The position numbers were made by a program, and so were the translations under genes. Below are positions 16,934 through 26,429 of a stretch of 64,000 nt of DNA, one piece after another (the first letter of the stretch is position 1; every line of letters begins with the position of its first letter). Source of the DNA: Rhizomicrobium sp. (lineage in GTDB: Bacteria > Pseudomonadota > Alphaproteobacteria > Micropepsales > Micropepsaceae). A model generated the notes under the pieces. It made no database searches. It was not told the DNA's origin and saw only the letters and a list, made by a program, of their open reading frames with translations. The DNA is taken from the NCBI GenBank assembly GCA_037200385.1, contig JBBCGL010000001.1:3549418-3613417 (forward strand), in the 5' to 3' direction.

Positions 16934-18397
16934 ATGTTCGGCAAGCGCAACGCGACGACTGACGCTGCTCCGCGCCCGGCCATGCCGGCGCCGCCGCCGC
17001 CGCTCGCCGGCGCCGCGCCGCCCAAGGCCGAAGGCGCGCAGTCGGCGCCGCAGCGCAGCGCCCCGCTCCTGGTCACGCCGACGCCCAAGGCGCAGGCCGC
17101 GCGCGTCCTCGCCGACACGCGCTCCGAAGACTATTACCAGATCAAGACGACGATCTTCTCGGCCCTGATCGACACGATCGACCTCGCCCAGCTGGCGCAG
17201 CTCGATCCGGATTCGGCCCGCGAGGAAATCCGCGACATCGTCAACGAGATCATCTCGATCAAGGCCGTGGTGATGTCCATCGCGGAGCAGGAACACCTGC
17301 TCCAGGACATCTGCAACGACGTCCTGGGCTACGGTCCGCTCGAGCCGCTGCTGGCGCGCGACGACATCTCCGACATCATGGTCAACGGCGCCAACCGCGT
17401 CTTCATCGAAGTCGCCGGCAAGGTGCAGCTCACCAATATCCGCTTCCGCGACAATGCGCAGCTGATGAACATCTGCCAGCGCATCGTCAGCCAGGTCGGC
17501 CGCCGCGTCGACGAGAGCTCGCCGATCTGCGACGCGCGCCTGCTGGACGGTTCCCGCGTCAACGTGATCGCGCCGCCGCTGGCGCTCGACGGTCCGACGC
17601 TCACCATCCGAAAGTTCAAGAAGGACAAGCTCACCCTCGACGATCTCGTCAAGTTCGGCTCCATCTCGCCGGCCGGGGCGCGCGTGCTGGGCGTCATCGG
17701 ACGCTGCCGCTGCAACGTGCTGATCTCCGGCGGCACGGGCTCGGGCAAGACCACGCTGCTGAACTGCATGACCGGCTATATCGAGGCGGACGAGCGCGTC
17801 ATCACCTGCGAGGACGCCGCCGAACTGCAATTGCAGCAGCCACATGTCGTGCGTCTCGAAACCCGCCCGCCCAACCTCGAAGGCCAGGGCATGATCTCGA
17901 TGCGCGACCTGGTGCGCAACTGCCTGCGCATGCGTCCCGAGCGGATCATCGTGGGCGAGGTGCGCGGACCCGAGGCCTTCGACCTGCTGCAGGCGATGAA
18001 CACCGGCCATGACGGCTCGATGGGCACGCTGCACGCCAACACCCCGCGCGAGGCGATGTCGCGCCTCGAATCCATGATCACCATGGGCGGCTTCTCGCTG
18101 CCCACCAAGACCATCCGCGAGATGATCGTCGGCTCGATCGACGTGATCCTCCAGGCCGAGCGCCTGCGCGACGGCTCGCGCCGCATCACGAAGATCACCG
18201 AGGTGGTCGGCACCGAAGGCGAGGTCGTGATCACCCAGGACCTGATGACCTACGAGATCTCCGGCGAGGACGAGACCGGCCGGCTCAAGGGCAAGCATAT
18301 GGGCACCGGCATCGTGCGGCCCAATTTCTGGGAACGGGCTCGGTATTACAATCTGGAACGCGAGCTGGCCGAGGCGCTCGACGCGTTGCAGGCGTGA
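16934..18397 (+). CDS. cpaF: Tad pilus secretion ATPase CpaF/TadA
   Basis: 487 aa; ATG at 16934, with an in-frame TTG one codon earlier. A Pro/Ala-rich N-terminal extension precedes the VirB11-like ATPase. Visible motifs are [21 protein letters not shown], Walker [10 protein letters not shown] (266-274), the Asp box CEDAAELQL, and Walker B-like [33 protein letters not shown] with the His box. It is the hexameric cytosolic motor for pilus extension and retraction, acting with TadB/TadC. Confidence 0.96.
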   Translation: MFGKRNATTDAAPRPAMPAPPPPLAGAAPPKAEGAQSAPQRSAPLLVTPTPKAQAARVLADTRSEDYYQIKTTIFSALIDTIDLAQLAQLDPDSAREEIRDIVNEIISIKAVVMSIAEQEHLLQDICNDVLGYGPLEPLLARDDISDIMVNGANRVFIEVAGKVQLTNIRFRDNAQLMNICQRIVSQVGRRVDESSPICDARLLDGSRVNVIAPPLALDGPTLTIRKFKKDKLTLDDLVKFGSISPAGARVLGVIGRCRCNVLISGGTGSGKTTLLNCMTGYIEADERVITCEDAAELQLQQPHVVRLETRPPNLEGQGMISMRDLVRNCLRMRPERIIVGEVRGPEAFDLLQAMNTGHDGSMGTLHANTPREAMSRLESMITMGGFSLPTKTIREMIVGSIDVILQAERLRDGSRRITKITEVVGTEGEVVITQDLMTYEISGEDETGRLKGKHMGTGIVRPNFWERARYYNLERELAEALDALQA

Positions 18398-18405
18398 GGC
18401 GATAG

Positions 18406-19371
18406 ATGCTCTTCGTGCTCGCCGCGATGTTCACGATGCTGGCGCTGGGCGGCGCGGTCTACGCGTTCAGCGGCGGCAACGGCTCCGCCAAGCGCGTGAG
18501 CGCGATCGCCAAGCCCCAGGCCCAGGCGCGCGGCGGAAAGACCCCGGATACCGCGGCGCTGAAACGCAAGAACGTCCAGGCCCTGCTCAAGGAGATCGAG
18601 AGCAAGCAGGCGGAAACGAAGAAGAAGATCACGCTGCGCCAGCGCCTGGACCAGGCCGGCCTGCCCAACGTCTCGAACCGCAATTTCTGGATCGCCTCGG
18701 GCGTTTCGGCCTTGCTGGCGCTGTTCTTCTGCTTCATCTCGGGGCAGACGATCTATGTCGACCTGGGCGCCGCGCTGACCTTCGGGCTCGGCCTGCCGCG
18801 CTGGGTGCTCAGCTTCCTGAAGGCGCGGCGGGAAAAAGCCTTCACCAACGAATTCGCCAACGCCATCGACGTCATCGTGCGCAGCGTCCGCTCCGGCCTG
18901 CCGACCAACGAAGCGCTGCGCATCGTCGCCCGCGAGGTTCCCGATCCCTGCGGCGGCGAGTTCGCCCGGCTGTGCGAAAGCCTCAAGGTCGGCGTCACGC
19001 TCGAGCAGGGCGTGAAGAAGATGTTCGAAAGCATGCCGACGCCGGAGGTCAGCTTCTTCGGCATCGTCATGACCATCCAGCAGAAATCGGGCGGCAACCT
19101 GTCGGAGGCGCTCGGCAATCTCTCGGCGGTCCTGCGCGACCGCAAGCGCCTGGTCGGCAAGATCCGGGCGATGTCGTCCGAGGCCAAGGCGTCCGCCGGC
19201 ATCATCGGTTCGCTGCCGCCGGGCGTGATGGGCATCGTCTATGTCACCACGCCCGACTACATCAAGCTGCTGTTCACCGAGAAGGCCGGCAACCTGATGC
19301 TGGCGGGCTGCGCCGTCTGGATGGGGCTCGGGATCTTCGTGATGCGCAAGATGATCAACTTCAAATCCTAG
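18406..19371 (+). CDS. tadB: Tad pilus inner-membrane platform protein TadB
   Basis: 321 aa type II secretion F-domain protein. N-terminal membrane helix (LFVLAAMFTMLALGGAVYAF), a basic cytoplasmic region, two further helices, the GspF-like domain (FTNEFANAIDVIVRSVRSGLPTNEALRIVARE, NLSEALGNLSAVLRDRKRLVGKI), and C-terminal helices. It forms the platform with TadC around the CpaF motor. Starts 8 bases after cpaF. Confidence 0.93.
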   Translation: MLFVLAAMFTMLALGGAVYAFSGGNGSAKRVSAIAKPQAQARGGKTPDTAALKRKNVQALLKEIESKQAETKKKITLRQRLDQAGLPNVSNRNFWIASGVSALLALFFCFISGQTIYVDLGAALTFGLGLPRWVLSFLKARREKAFTNEFANAIDVIVRSVRSGLPTNEALRIVAREVPDPCGGEFARLCESLKVGVTLEQGVKKMFESMPTPEVSFFGIVMTIQQKSGGNLSEALGNLSAVLRDRKRLVGKIRAMSSEAKASAGIIGSLPPGVMGIVYVTTPDYIKLLFTEKAGNLMLAGCAVWMGLGIFVMRKMINFKS

Positions 19372-19381
19372 GGGACGCGCC

Positions 19382-20359
19382 ATGTCCAGTGTCGGGATCC
19401 TCGACATCCTGTTCGACAAGACCTTCCTCGCCACGCTGGCGGCGGCGATCTTCGCCTTCGCGACCATCGTGACGCTGGGCCTGCCGCTCGCCAACCGCGA
19501 CGGTCTCGGCCAGCGCCTGAAGGCCGTGGCGGCGCGGCGCGAGGAATTGCGCGCCAAGCATCTCGCCGCCCTGACCGCCAAGCGCGGCGCGCTGCGCAGC
19601 GCGCCGGTCGGCTACATGAAGACCACGCTGGACCGCTTCAAGCTAGGCAATCTGCTCGAATCCGAGGACTCGCGCGAGAAGCTGGCGCGCGCCGGCTATC
19701 GCGGCCAGGGCCCGATCGTGACCTTCATGTTCTTCCGTTTCATCATGCCCTTCGCCGTGTTCGCCTTCGCGCTGTTCTATCTGTTCGTCATCGCCCATTT
19801 CCACTGGACGTCGACCATGAAGGTCACGGTCAGCGTCGGCATGGCGCTGCTCGGCTTCTATCTGCCGGATCTGTTCCTGAGCAACGCGATCTCGCGCCGC
19901 CAGCAGTCGATCATGCGGGCCTTTCCCGATGCGCTCGATCTGCTGCTGATCTGCGTCGAATCCGGCATGTCGGTGGAAGCGGCATTCCAGCGCGTCGCCT
20001 CCGAGATCGGGGTGCAGTCGACCGAGCTGGCCGAGGAGTTCGGCCTGACGACCGCCGAGCTCTCCTATCTTCCCGACCGCCGCATGGCCTTCGAGAACCT
20101 TGCGGCGCGCTGCGGCCATTCCGGCGTCAAATCGGTCGCCACCGCGCTGAACCAGGCGGAGCGCTACGGCACGCCGATGGGCCAGGCGCTGCGCGTCGCG
20201 GCGCAGGAAAATCGCGAGCTGCGCATGTCGGAAGCCGAGAAGAAGGCGGCGTCCCTGCCTGCCAAGCTCACGGTCCCGATGATCGTATTCTTCCTGCCCT
20301 GCCTGTTCGTGGTGATCCTCGGCCCCGCGATCATGAAGATCATGCACATGCACCATTGA
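19382..20359 (+). CDS. tadC: Tad pilus inner-membrane platform protein TadC
   Basis: 325 aa type II secretion F-domain protein and partner of TadB. An N-terminal helix, a central pair of helices (FIMPFAVFAFALFYLF and VSVGMALLGFYLPDLFL), the F-domain (RAFPDALDLLLICVESGMSVEAAFQRVASEIG, GVKSVATALNQAERYGTPMGQALRVAAQE), and a C-terminal helix (VPMIVFFLPCLFVVILG). Last gene of the run; the next gene is convergent. Confidence 0.93.
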   Translation: MSSVGILDILFDKTFLATLAAAIFAFATIVTLGLPLANRDGLGQRLKAVAARREELRAKHLAALTAKRGALRSAPVGYMKTTLDRFKLGNLLESEDSREKLARAGYRGQGPIVTFMFFRFIMPFAVFAFALFYLFVIAHFHWTSTMKVTVSVGMALLGFYLPDLFLSNAISRRQQSIMRAFPDALDLLLICVESGMSVEAAFQRVASEIGVQSTELAEEFGLTTAELSYLPDRRMAFENLAARCGHSGVKSVATALNQAERYGTPMGQALRVAAQENRELRMSEAEKKAASLPAKLTVPMIVFFLPCLFVVILGPAIMKIMHMHH

Positions 20360-20397
20360 AGCCGGTCTTCGCGCCGGACGGTGCTTCGGCGAAGCCT

Positions 20398-21351
20398 TCA
20401 GGGCTTGCTGGCGTCGGCCGTCATGCGCAGCGCCGGGATATGGTCCTTGACCGGTGCGCTGGTCTTTGCCGCTTTCGCGGGTTTGGGCGTCGCGCCGTCG
20501 GCGGCGAGCCGCTTGGCCGGATGGCCGGCCTTCGCGAGCTTGGCGGGCTTGCCTTTCACCGTCCGGGCTTCGCGCCCGACCGGCCCGGCCTTGGGATCGA
20601 AGGGCACGGCCTGCATCACGACATCGGCGCCGCCGCTGCGGCCGAGCGCGCGGGGTGCGCCCTGGGCCGGCGGCGACAGCAGCGTGCTCGCGACCACGGG
20701 GCTGCGCGGCGCGGCCGTCGCAAAACCGGATGCCGTGGGCGCGCCGGCGAGGGACGGTGCCATGCGGTCGAGAAGGGCGATGTTGGCGGCGATCTTGGGA
20801 TCGCTCGCGCCGCTCGCCTGGGCCTGCATCAGCAGCGTGCGCGCCCCGACCGTATCGCCGGCCAGCATCCGCGACATCGCATAATTGTTCAGCACCGCGC
20901 CCTCGCCCGGCTTCATCGCCAGGGCGTGCTCATAGGCGAGCTTGGCATTCGCCGGATCGCTCTGCTTGTCATAGGCGACGCCCAGCGCCGAATAGAGCGT
21001 CCAGTCGTTCGGCTGCAGCTGGATGGCGCGCTGCAGGAACTGCACCGCATCGGCGGTCTGGCCCTTCTGCACGAGGAGCTTGCCGTATTCGCCGACCACG
21101 CGCGGATCGTCCGGCTGCATCAGCATGAGCTGGCTCAGGACCCTGGTCGCACCGTCGAGGTCGCCCTTGGTGCGCAGCATCTGCGCCTGGCGAACCGCTG
21201 CGGCCATGTCGAGCGGGATCGGGGCCGCATCGTCGCTGCTGTGCGTGCTGGCGGGGGCGGCCGCCGTGCTGTCGCCACCCATCATGCCGCAGCCGCCGAG
21301 CAGGGCCGTGCCCAGCGCCAATCCCGCGATCTGGAGAGCCAAACGACGCAT
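20398..21351 (-). CDS. TPR lipoprotein, TadD-like
   Basis: 317 aa. The ATG at 21351 gives a lipoprotein signal (RRLALQIAGLALGTALLGGC) with lipobox LGGC. About four tetratricopeptide repeats follow (residues roughly 50-190: MAAAVRQAQMLRTKGDLDGA, VGEYGKLLVQKGQTADAVQFLQRA, LYSALGVAYDKQSDPANAKLAYEHA, LNNYAMSRMLAGDTVGARTLL). The C-terminus is Ala/Lys/Pro-rich and low complexity. TadD is a TPR lipoprotein of Tad loci that helps secretin assembly; position next to tadC supports the call. Confidence 0.82.
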   Translation of the reverse strand: MRRLALQIAGLALGTALLGGCGMMGGDSTAAAPASTHSSDDAAPIPLDMAAAVRQAQMLRTKGDLDGATRVLSQLMLMQPDDPRVVGEYGKLLVQKGQTADAVQFLQRAIQLQPNDWTLYSALGVAYDKQSDPANAKLAYEHALAMKPGEGAVLNNYAMSRMLAGDTVGARTLLMQAQASGASDPKIAANIALLDRMAPSLAGAPTASGFATAAPRSPVVASTLLSPPAQGAPRALGRSGGADVVMQAVPFDPKAGPVGREARTVKGKPAKLAKAGHPAKRLAADGATPKPAKAAKTSAPVKDHIPALRMTADASKP

Positions 21352-21550
21352 CGATGATTCCTCTTGCCGGACGAAAACGCTCCGCCGCAGCATGGCCGCA
21401 TCCCCCTCAACAAACCCTTAAGCATATTGCGCCATAACGAGATAAAGGCCTGCAGCGGTTGGCCGAAGTCGCGTTTGGGGCAGGCTGGAACTTCTTTCCT
21501 TCGCAGGGGCGTCCAATTGCTGACGCAATGATGGGCTGGATTCTCGCGTC

Positions 21551-22612
21551 ATGAGGTTGCGCCGGACGACAGGGATCGCGGTAGCCGCTTTGGCCCTCCC
21601 GGTCCTCGGCGCGCTGCTGCTTGCCGTCTATTTCACGCCGGCCGAGGCGCTCTCCCAGCGCATCGCGTTCCAGATTTTGACCGGTTCGACCGGCGGCACC
21701 TATTTCCCGGTCGGCCAGCTCATCGCGGGCCTGCTCAGCCACCCGCCCGGCGTCGACCGTTGCGAGGGGGACAGCGTCTGTGGTCCGCCGGGGCTCATCA
21801 TCACCGCGCGCACATCGGAGGGTGCGGTCGCCAATGTCCTCGCGGTCAATGCCGGCCGGGCCGAGTCCGGGCTCGCCCAGGGCGATGTGGTCGCGCAAGC
21901 CGTCGCCGGCCAGGGCGCCTTCCGCAAGGCGGGCAGGCAGTCGTCCATCCGCGTGATCGCCGATCTGTTCCCCGAAGACGTCCACCTTCTGGTCGCGCGC
22001 AAGGCAAAGATCGCGGGCGTCGGCGACCTCAAGGGCAAGCGGGTCTCGCTGGGTGCCGACGGCTCGGGCACCGGCGTGACGGCCCGCGCCGTCCTCGCGG
22101 CCTATGGCATCGCCGAATGGCGGATCAAGGCGCGCCACGACGCCGCCGATGTCGATGCCCAGCTGATGCAGCAGGGCCAGCTCGATGCGTTCTTCTTCGT
22201 CGGCGGCCGTCCGGTCGGCCTGGTCGACGACCTCATCGCCCGCGGTGTCGCGCGGCTGGTGCCGATCGACGGCAAGGGCCGCGACAAGCTGATCAAGGCC
22301 GTGCCCAGCCTGTCGCCGGCCGTCATCCCTGCCGGTACCTATCGCGGCGCACCCGCGGTGCAGACGGTCGGTCTGCGCGCCTTGTGGATCGTCAACGCCG
22401 CGCAGCCGGAGGCTTTGGTCTACGGCATCGCCAAGGCGCTGTTCGCGCCGGGCAACCGCGGCGCGCTGGACGAGGGCGTCCGCGCCACCGGCCAGATCCG
22501 GCTCGACACCGCGGCGCGCGATCTTCCCGCGCCGCTGCATCCCGGCGCGCTGCGCTTCTACCGCGAAGCGGGGCGCCTGCCGAAGCCGAACACCAAGGCC
22601 GGGAAGATCTAG
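21551..22612 (+). CDS. TAXI-family TRAP transporter solute-binding protein
   Basis: 353 aa with an N-terminal signal/anchor (GIAVAALALPVLGALLLAVYF). TAXI-family motifs are clear: ILTGSTGGTYFPVGQLIA, VANVLAVNAGRAESGLAQGDVV, VHLLVARKAKIAGVGDLKGKRVSLGADGSGTGVTARAVL, and QGQLDAFFFVGGRPVGLVDDL. It should bind a dicarboxylate- or amino-acid-type ligand in the periplasm. No TRAP membrane component is encoded nearby, so it is an orphan receptor here. Its stop codon overlaps that of the convergent GST gene (CTAG). Confidence 0.87.
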   Translation: MRLRRTTGIAVAALALPVLGALLLAVYFTPAEALSQRIAFQILTGSTGGTYFPVGQLIAGLLSHPPGVDRCEGDSVCGPPGLIITARTSEGAVANVLAVNAGRAESGLAQGDVVAQAVAGQGAFRKAGRQSSIRVIADLFPEDVHLLVARKAKIAGVGDLKGKRVSLGADGSGTGVTARAVLAAYGIAEWRIKARHDAADVDAQLMQQGQLDAFFFVGGRPVGLVDDLIARGVARLVPIDGKGRDKLIKAVPSLSPAVIPAGTYRGAPAVQTVGLRALWIVNAAQPEALVYGIAKALFAPGNRGALDEGVRATGQIRLDTAARDLPAPLHPGALRFYREAGRLPKPNTKAGKI

Positions 22613-23271
22613 GCGGCGCCCGTGTCGACTTCCTTCTGCGCCGCATCGCCCCATTCGCGCATCGCGGGCAACGCCATCACGCGCGCGATGTAGTCCTGCA
22701 CCGCGGGCGGCACCGTGACGCCATAGGTCGCGAAGCGCGACACCACCGGCGCATACATGCAGTCGGCGATCGAAAATCCGCCGAACAGGAACCCGCCCTC
22801 CGCGCCGAAGCGCTCCAGGGCCGACGACCACGCCTCGATGACGCGCGCGACCTGCGCCTTCGTCGCGTCGCGCAGCTCCGGCAAGGGATGACGCCGCGCG
22901 AAATCCATCGAGAGCTGGTCGCGCAGATCGGGAAAGCCCGAATGCATCTCCGCCGCATAGGATCGCGCCTCGGCCCGCGCAAAGGGATCGTCCGGCCACA
23001 GCTTGGCCTCCGGATGCCGCTCGGCCAGGGTCTCGCAGATCGCGAGGCTGTCCCACACCGTGACCTCGCGTCCATCCTGCTCGATCTTGAGCACCGGCAC
23101 GCGGCCCGCCTTGGAATAGCGCTTGATCTCGTCGCCGGTCAGCGGCTGCCGGCGCAACGTCACCACGATCTCGACGAAAGGCGCCCGCGTCGCGTGCAAC
23201 GCCAGGAAGGGCCGAAGGCTCCAGCTCGACCAGTCCTTGGTCCCGACGATCAGCGTGTAGCGTGCGGCCAT
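22609..23271 (-). CDS. Glutathione S-transferase family protein
   Basis: 220 aa from ATG 23271. N-terminal thioredoxin-fold domain (YTLIVGTKDWSSWSLRPFLAL, then SKAGRVPVLKIEQDG and VWDSLAICETLAERHP, where the Pro-Val and the Asp-Ser of the GSH site are visible). A helical C-terminal domain includes GGFSIADCMYAPVVSRF with the N-capping-box Asp. The WSSWS segment supplies a serine near the GSH thiol. Substrate unknown; transcribed alone and convergent to the TAXI gene. Confidence 0.88.
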   Translation of the reverse strand: MAARYTLIVGTKDWSSWSLRPFLALHATRAPFVEIVVTLRRQPLTGDEIKRYSKAGRVPVLKIEQDGREVTVWDSLAICETLAERHPEAKLWPDDPFARAEARSYAAEMHSGFPDLRDQLSMDFARRHPLPELRDATKAQVARVIEAWSSALERFGAEGGFLFGGFSIADCMYAPVVSRFATYGVTVPPAVQDYIARVMALPAMREWGDAAQKEVDTGAA

Positions 23272-23354
23272 AGGCGGTTCTCCACCTGTGCGAGATTGCG
23301 TCGACTTCCCGCCCGTCCTATTCCATCCCCACACGAACCGAAAGGCGCCCCGCG

Positions 23355-24731
23355 ATGCATTCCAGCCTGGTCAAGGCTGCGCGAAACGCAATCCCGCTCC
23401 ATGCCGTCGCGGTCGCCGACCTCGAGCGCTTCCTGGCGCGGCGCGACAAGCGCGAGGCGGCCATTCTCAAAGCCACCGCTTTCAAGGCCGGCGAGGGTGA
23501 ACTCAGGCTGATCGTCGATGCCGCGGGCAAGATCGGCAGTGCCGTGCTCGGCCTGGGCAAGAACAGCGATATCCTGGCGCTCGCGACCTTCTCGGAGCAG
23601 CTTCCGGCCGGAACCTACCGCTTCGCGGACATTCCCGGCGACGTCGGCGAAGCGAATGGCGCGCTCGCCTGGGTGCTCGGCACGTATCAGTTCACCCGCT
23701 ACAAGAAAGGCAAGGCGCTGGCCGCCAAGCTCGTGCTGCCCGGCGGCGTCGATGGCGAAGAGGTCTCGCGCATCGCGGCCGGCGTCTTTCTCGCTCGCGA
23801 CCTGATCAATACGCCGCCCAACGATATGGGACCGGCGGAACTGGCCGATGCGGCGCGCGCGCTCGCCAGGACGCATGGCGCGAAATTCGCCGTCGTCACC
23901 GGCGACGCGCTTCTCAAGCAGAATTATCCGCTGATCCATGCCGTGGGCAAAGGCTCGGAGCGCAGTCCGCGCCTGGCGAGCTTCATCTGGGGCCGCGCGA
24001 ACGCGCCCAAGGTCACGCTGGTCGGCAAGGGCGTTTGCTTCGATACGGGCGGCTACGACCTCAAATCCGCTTCGGGCATGCTCGCGATGAAGAAGGACAT
24101 GGGCGGCGCCGCCACGGTGCTCGGTCTCGCCGGCATGATCATGGACGCGAAGCTCGATGTGCGCCTGCGCGTCCTCGTCCCGGCGGTGGAGAATTCGGTG
24201 TCCGGCTCCGCCTTTCGGCCCAGCGACGTTTTTCCCTCGCGCAAGGGCCTCACGGTGGAGATCGGCAACACCGACGCAGAAGGCCGTCTCGTCCTGGCCG
24301 ACGCTCTGACCGAGGCCGACGCGGACGCACCCGATCTTCTCATCGACATCGCCACCCTCACCGGCGCCGCCCGCACCGCGACGGGTTTCGAGCTGCCGCC
24401 CTTCTTCACCGACGATGAGGCCCTCGCGGCCGAGCTGATGACGCACAGCGCCCGGGTCAACGATCCGATGTGGCGCCTGCCGCTGTGGCGCGGCTATGAG
24501 CCGGTGCTGAGCTCCACCGTCGCCGACCTCAACAACAATCCGAATTACGGCTATGCCGGCGCGATCACCGCCGCGCTCTTCCTGGGCCGCTTCGTGGAGA
24601 AGGCGAAGAGCTGGGTGCATCTCGACATCGCCGCCTGGGTCGACCGCCCCCGCCCCGGCCGCCGCACCGGGGCGGAAGCGACCGCCGCGCGCGCGCTCTA
24701 TTCGCTGATCAGCGCCCGCTACGGCAAATGA
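23355..24731 (+). CDS. M17 family leucyl aminopeptidase
   Basis: 458 aa. The C-terminal catalytic domain has the M17 signature NTDAEGRL (305-312), the metal-binding run VGKGVCFDTGGYDLKSASGM with catalytic Lys/Asp, MKKDMGGAATVLG, and the active-site Arg within AEGRL. The N-terminal regulatory domain is divergent from PepA. Di-zinc cytosolic exopeptidase releasing N-terminal residues. Overlaps the next gene by ATGA, so the two are co-translated. Confidence 0.93.
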   Translation: MHSSLVKAARNAIPLHAVAVADLERFLARRDKREAAILKATAFKAGEGELRLIVDAAGKIGSAVLGLGKNSDILALATFSEQLPAGTYRFADIPGDVGEANGALAWVLGTYQFTRYKKGKALAAKLVLPGGVDGEEVSRIAAGVFLARDLINTPPNDMGPAELADAARALARTHGAKFAVVTGDALLKQNYPLIHAVGKGSERSPRLASFIWGRANAPKVTLVGKGVCFDTGGYDLKSASGMLAMKKDMGGAATVLGLAGMIMDAKLDVRLRVLVPAVENSVSGSAFRPSDVFPSRKGLTVEIGNTDAEGRLVLADALTEADADAPDLLIDIATLTGAARTATGFELPPFFTDDEALAAELMTHSARVNDPMWRLPLWRGYEPVLSSTVADLNNNPNYGYAGAITAALFLGRFVEKAKSWVHLDIAAWVDRPRPGRRTGAEATAARALYSLISARYGK

Positions 24732-25513
24732 GCGATCCGCGCACCACGCCGATGAAGGACGGGGCCGTCGTGGCCGGCGGCGAAACGCAGACCATCGCGC
24801 GCGGCCGTGTCGCGCTGCGCCACGCGCCCTCGCAGGACGCCGTGCAGGACAACGAGCTCCTCTTCGGCGAGGTCTTCATGGTGTTCGCGCGCAAGGACGG
24901 TTGGGCCTGGGGCCAGGCGGCGTCCGACGGCTATGTCGGCTACATCCACACCATCGCGTGCCACGAGCCCTTCGTGCCGGATCATCGCGTGACCGCGATC
25001 GCGACGCCGGTGCTGGCCGGGCCGGACGTCAAGCAGCCCTCGCGTGACCTCCTCCCGCTCGGCGCGCGGGTCAAGGTCCAGGACCGCGTCAAGGGGTTCG
25101 TGCGGATCGCGCCGGACGGCTATGTCTTCGCCGGGCATCTTGCGCCGCTGGAGCAGCGGGTCGGCGACTGGGTCGCCACGGCCGAGCGGTTCGTCGGCGC
25201 GCCCTATGTCTGGGGCGGCAAGACGCATGCGGGGATCGACTGCTCCGGCCTCGTGCAGCTCGCCCTCGCCACCGCCGGCATCGCCGCGCCGCGCGACACC
25301 GACCAGCAGGAAAGAGCGCTCGGCCTGGACTGCCCCGATCCCAAGCGCCGGCGCGGCGATCTCGTCTTCTGGGACGGCCATGTCGGCATCATGCTGGACG
25401 AAAGCCGTCTCATCCATGCCAACGCCTTCCACATGCAGGTGGAGATCGAGCCGCTGGCCGATGCCGTCGCGCGCATCGCGCCCGGGCCGGTGACGGCGAT
25501 CCGGCGGCTATAG
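24728..25513 (+). CDS. NlpC/P60 family cell-wall peptidase with SH3-like domains
   Basis: 261 aa. Two SH3b-like segments (about 20-75 and 90-135) precede an NlpC/P60 domain. Catalytic residues are Cys172 in GIDCSGLVQLAL and His218 in GHVGIML, with a third polar position near IHANAFH. Such dipeptidyl endopeptidases cleave gamma-D-Glu-diamino acid bonds in peptidoglycan peptides. No signal peptide is visible, so a role in muropeptide recycling in the cytosol is likely. Coupling with the M17 peptidase by a 4-base overlap supports a shared peptide-breakdown task. Confidence 0.88.
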   Translation: MSDPRTTPMKDGAVVAGGETQTIARGRVALRHAPSQDAVQDNELLFGEVFMVFARKDGWAWGQAASDGYVGYIHTIACHEPFVPDHRVTAIATPVLAGPDVKQPSRDLLPLGARVKVQDRVKGFVRIAPDGYVFAGHLAPLEQRVGDWVATAERFVGAPYVWGGKTHAGIDCSGLVQLALATAGIAAPRDTDQQERALGLDCPDPKRRRGDLVFWDGHVGIMLDESRLIHANAFHMQVEIEPLADAVARIAPGPVTAIRRL

Positions 25514-25553
25514 AGCGCGTTCGAAACGGCGGCTGCCGCCGGACTCGCGACGA

Positions 25554-26381
25554 TCAGGGAACCTGCGGCAGGCGCACGCTGCAGATCGACGTATAGCCGC
25601 GGCCTTCGCGGTCGACCAGGGCGGCGGCCTCGGGGCTGAGCTTGGCCGGATCCAGGCAGGCTTGCACATCGCCATAGGTGGCGCGCCAATCCGTACCCCA
25701 GCGCGTGTCCGGGAAGGTCTTCAGCGGCGGGAATTCCTCATAGTCGTAGTCGAGCGCGGCCAGCGCGCTTTGCAGCATCGCGGGATCGTAGCGTTCCGCG
25801 CGATAATCCCATTTCGCCACCAGCGGCCGCAGGTTGCGCTTCACCGCATCGCGCCAGTTCCGGGTTTTTGCGACGCGGCTCGCGCCATAGGCGTCATAGG
25901 CGGCCTGTTGCATCTGCTTGAGCGAGGGGATGTCGCCCTGTCCCGGGGGATAGTTGTCCTCGAAGATGAAATTCGCGAAGCCCCAGGCGCGGCCCTGCAT
26001 CAGCCGCTCGAACGCGTTCACATGGTCGTCGAAGAACAGGACGGTCTTCGTCTTGGGCAGGGCGCTGAGGTCGAGATGCGAGAAATCGATGTCGACATAT
26101 TTAGCACGCTTGGAGATGTAGGCGCGGTTCCCCAGTTCGAGATCGACCGAAATGATGTCGGCATTCGTCGCCTGCTCGATCAGCCAGGTCGACTGCCCGC
26201 GCCAGATGCCGCTTTCGAGAACGACCTCCGGCTCGCTCTCGCGGATGAAGACCCAGGTCGCGAACATGTGGGGAAGCAGCATGCCGCCCGCATTGCTGGT
26301 GATGGGGCGTCGCTTGTAGATGTCGAAAAACTCTTCGAACAGGGCGTCGTAAGCCCTCGTCCGCGTGACAACTCTCATCAT
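25554..26381 (-). CDS. Hypothetical protein, SAM-methyltransferase-like fold
   Basis: 275 aa; ATG at 26381 with GGAG upstream. I do not recognise a named family. LESGIWRGQSTWLIEQAT followed by DIISVDLELGNRAYIS, and later KTVLFFDDHVNAFERLMQ, resembles the Rossmann core of class I methyltransferases or cephalosporin-hydroxylase-like proteins, with a glycine-poor motif I. No membrane segments. Encoded downstream of, and on the same strand as, the D-2-hydroxyacid dehydrogenase gene, with a 48-base gap, so co-transcription is possible. Confidence 0.5.
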   Translation of the reverse strand: MMRVVTRTRAYDALFEEFFDIYKRRPITSNAGGMLLPHMFATWVFIRESEPEVVLESGIWRGQSTWLIEQATNADIISVDLELGNRAYISKRAKYVDIDFSHLDLSALPKTKTVLFFDDHVNAFERLMQGRAWGFANFIFEDNYPPGQGDIPSLKQMQQAAYDAYGASRVAKTRNWRDAVKRNLRPLVAKWDYRAERYDPAMLQSALAALDYDYEEFPPLKTFPDTRWGTDWRATYGDVQACLDPAKLSPEAAALVDREGRGYTSICSVRLPQVP

Positions 26382-26429
26382 CGGGCTCCGTCGGCTGCGG
26401 GGCGACACTAAACGGCATCTCGCGGGGAA

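Noticed and set aside
15587-18298. Long minus-strand ORF (903 codons) opposite cpaE and cpaF
   Set aside because: Spans two well-supported pilus genes in antisense; low-complexity His/Arg/Asp composition.
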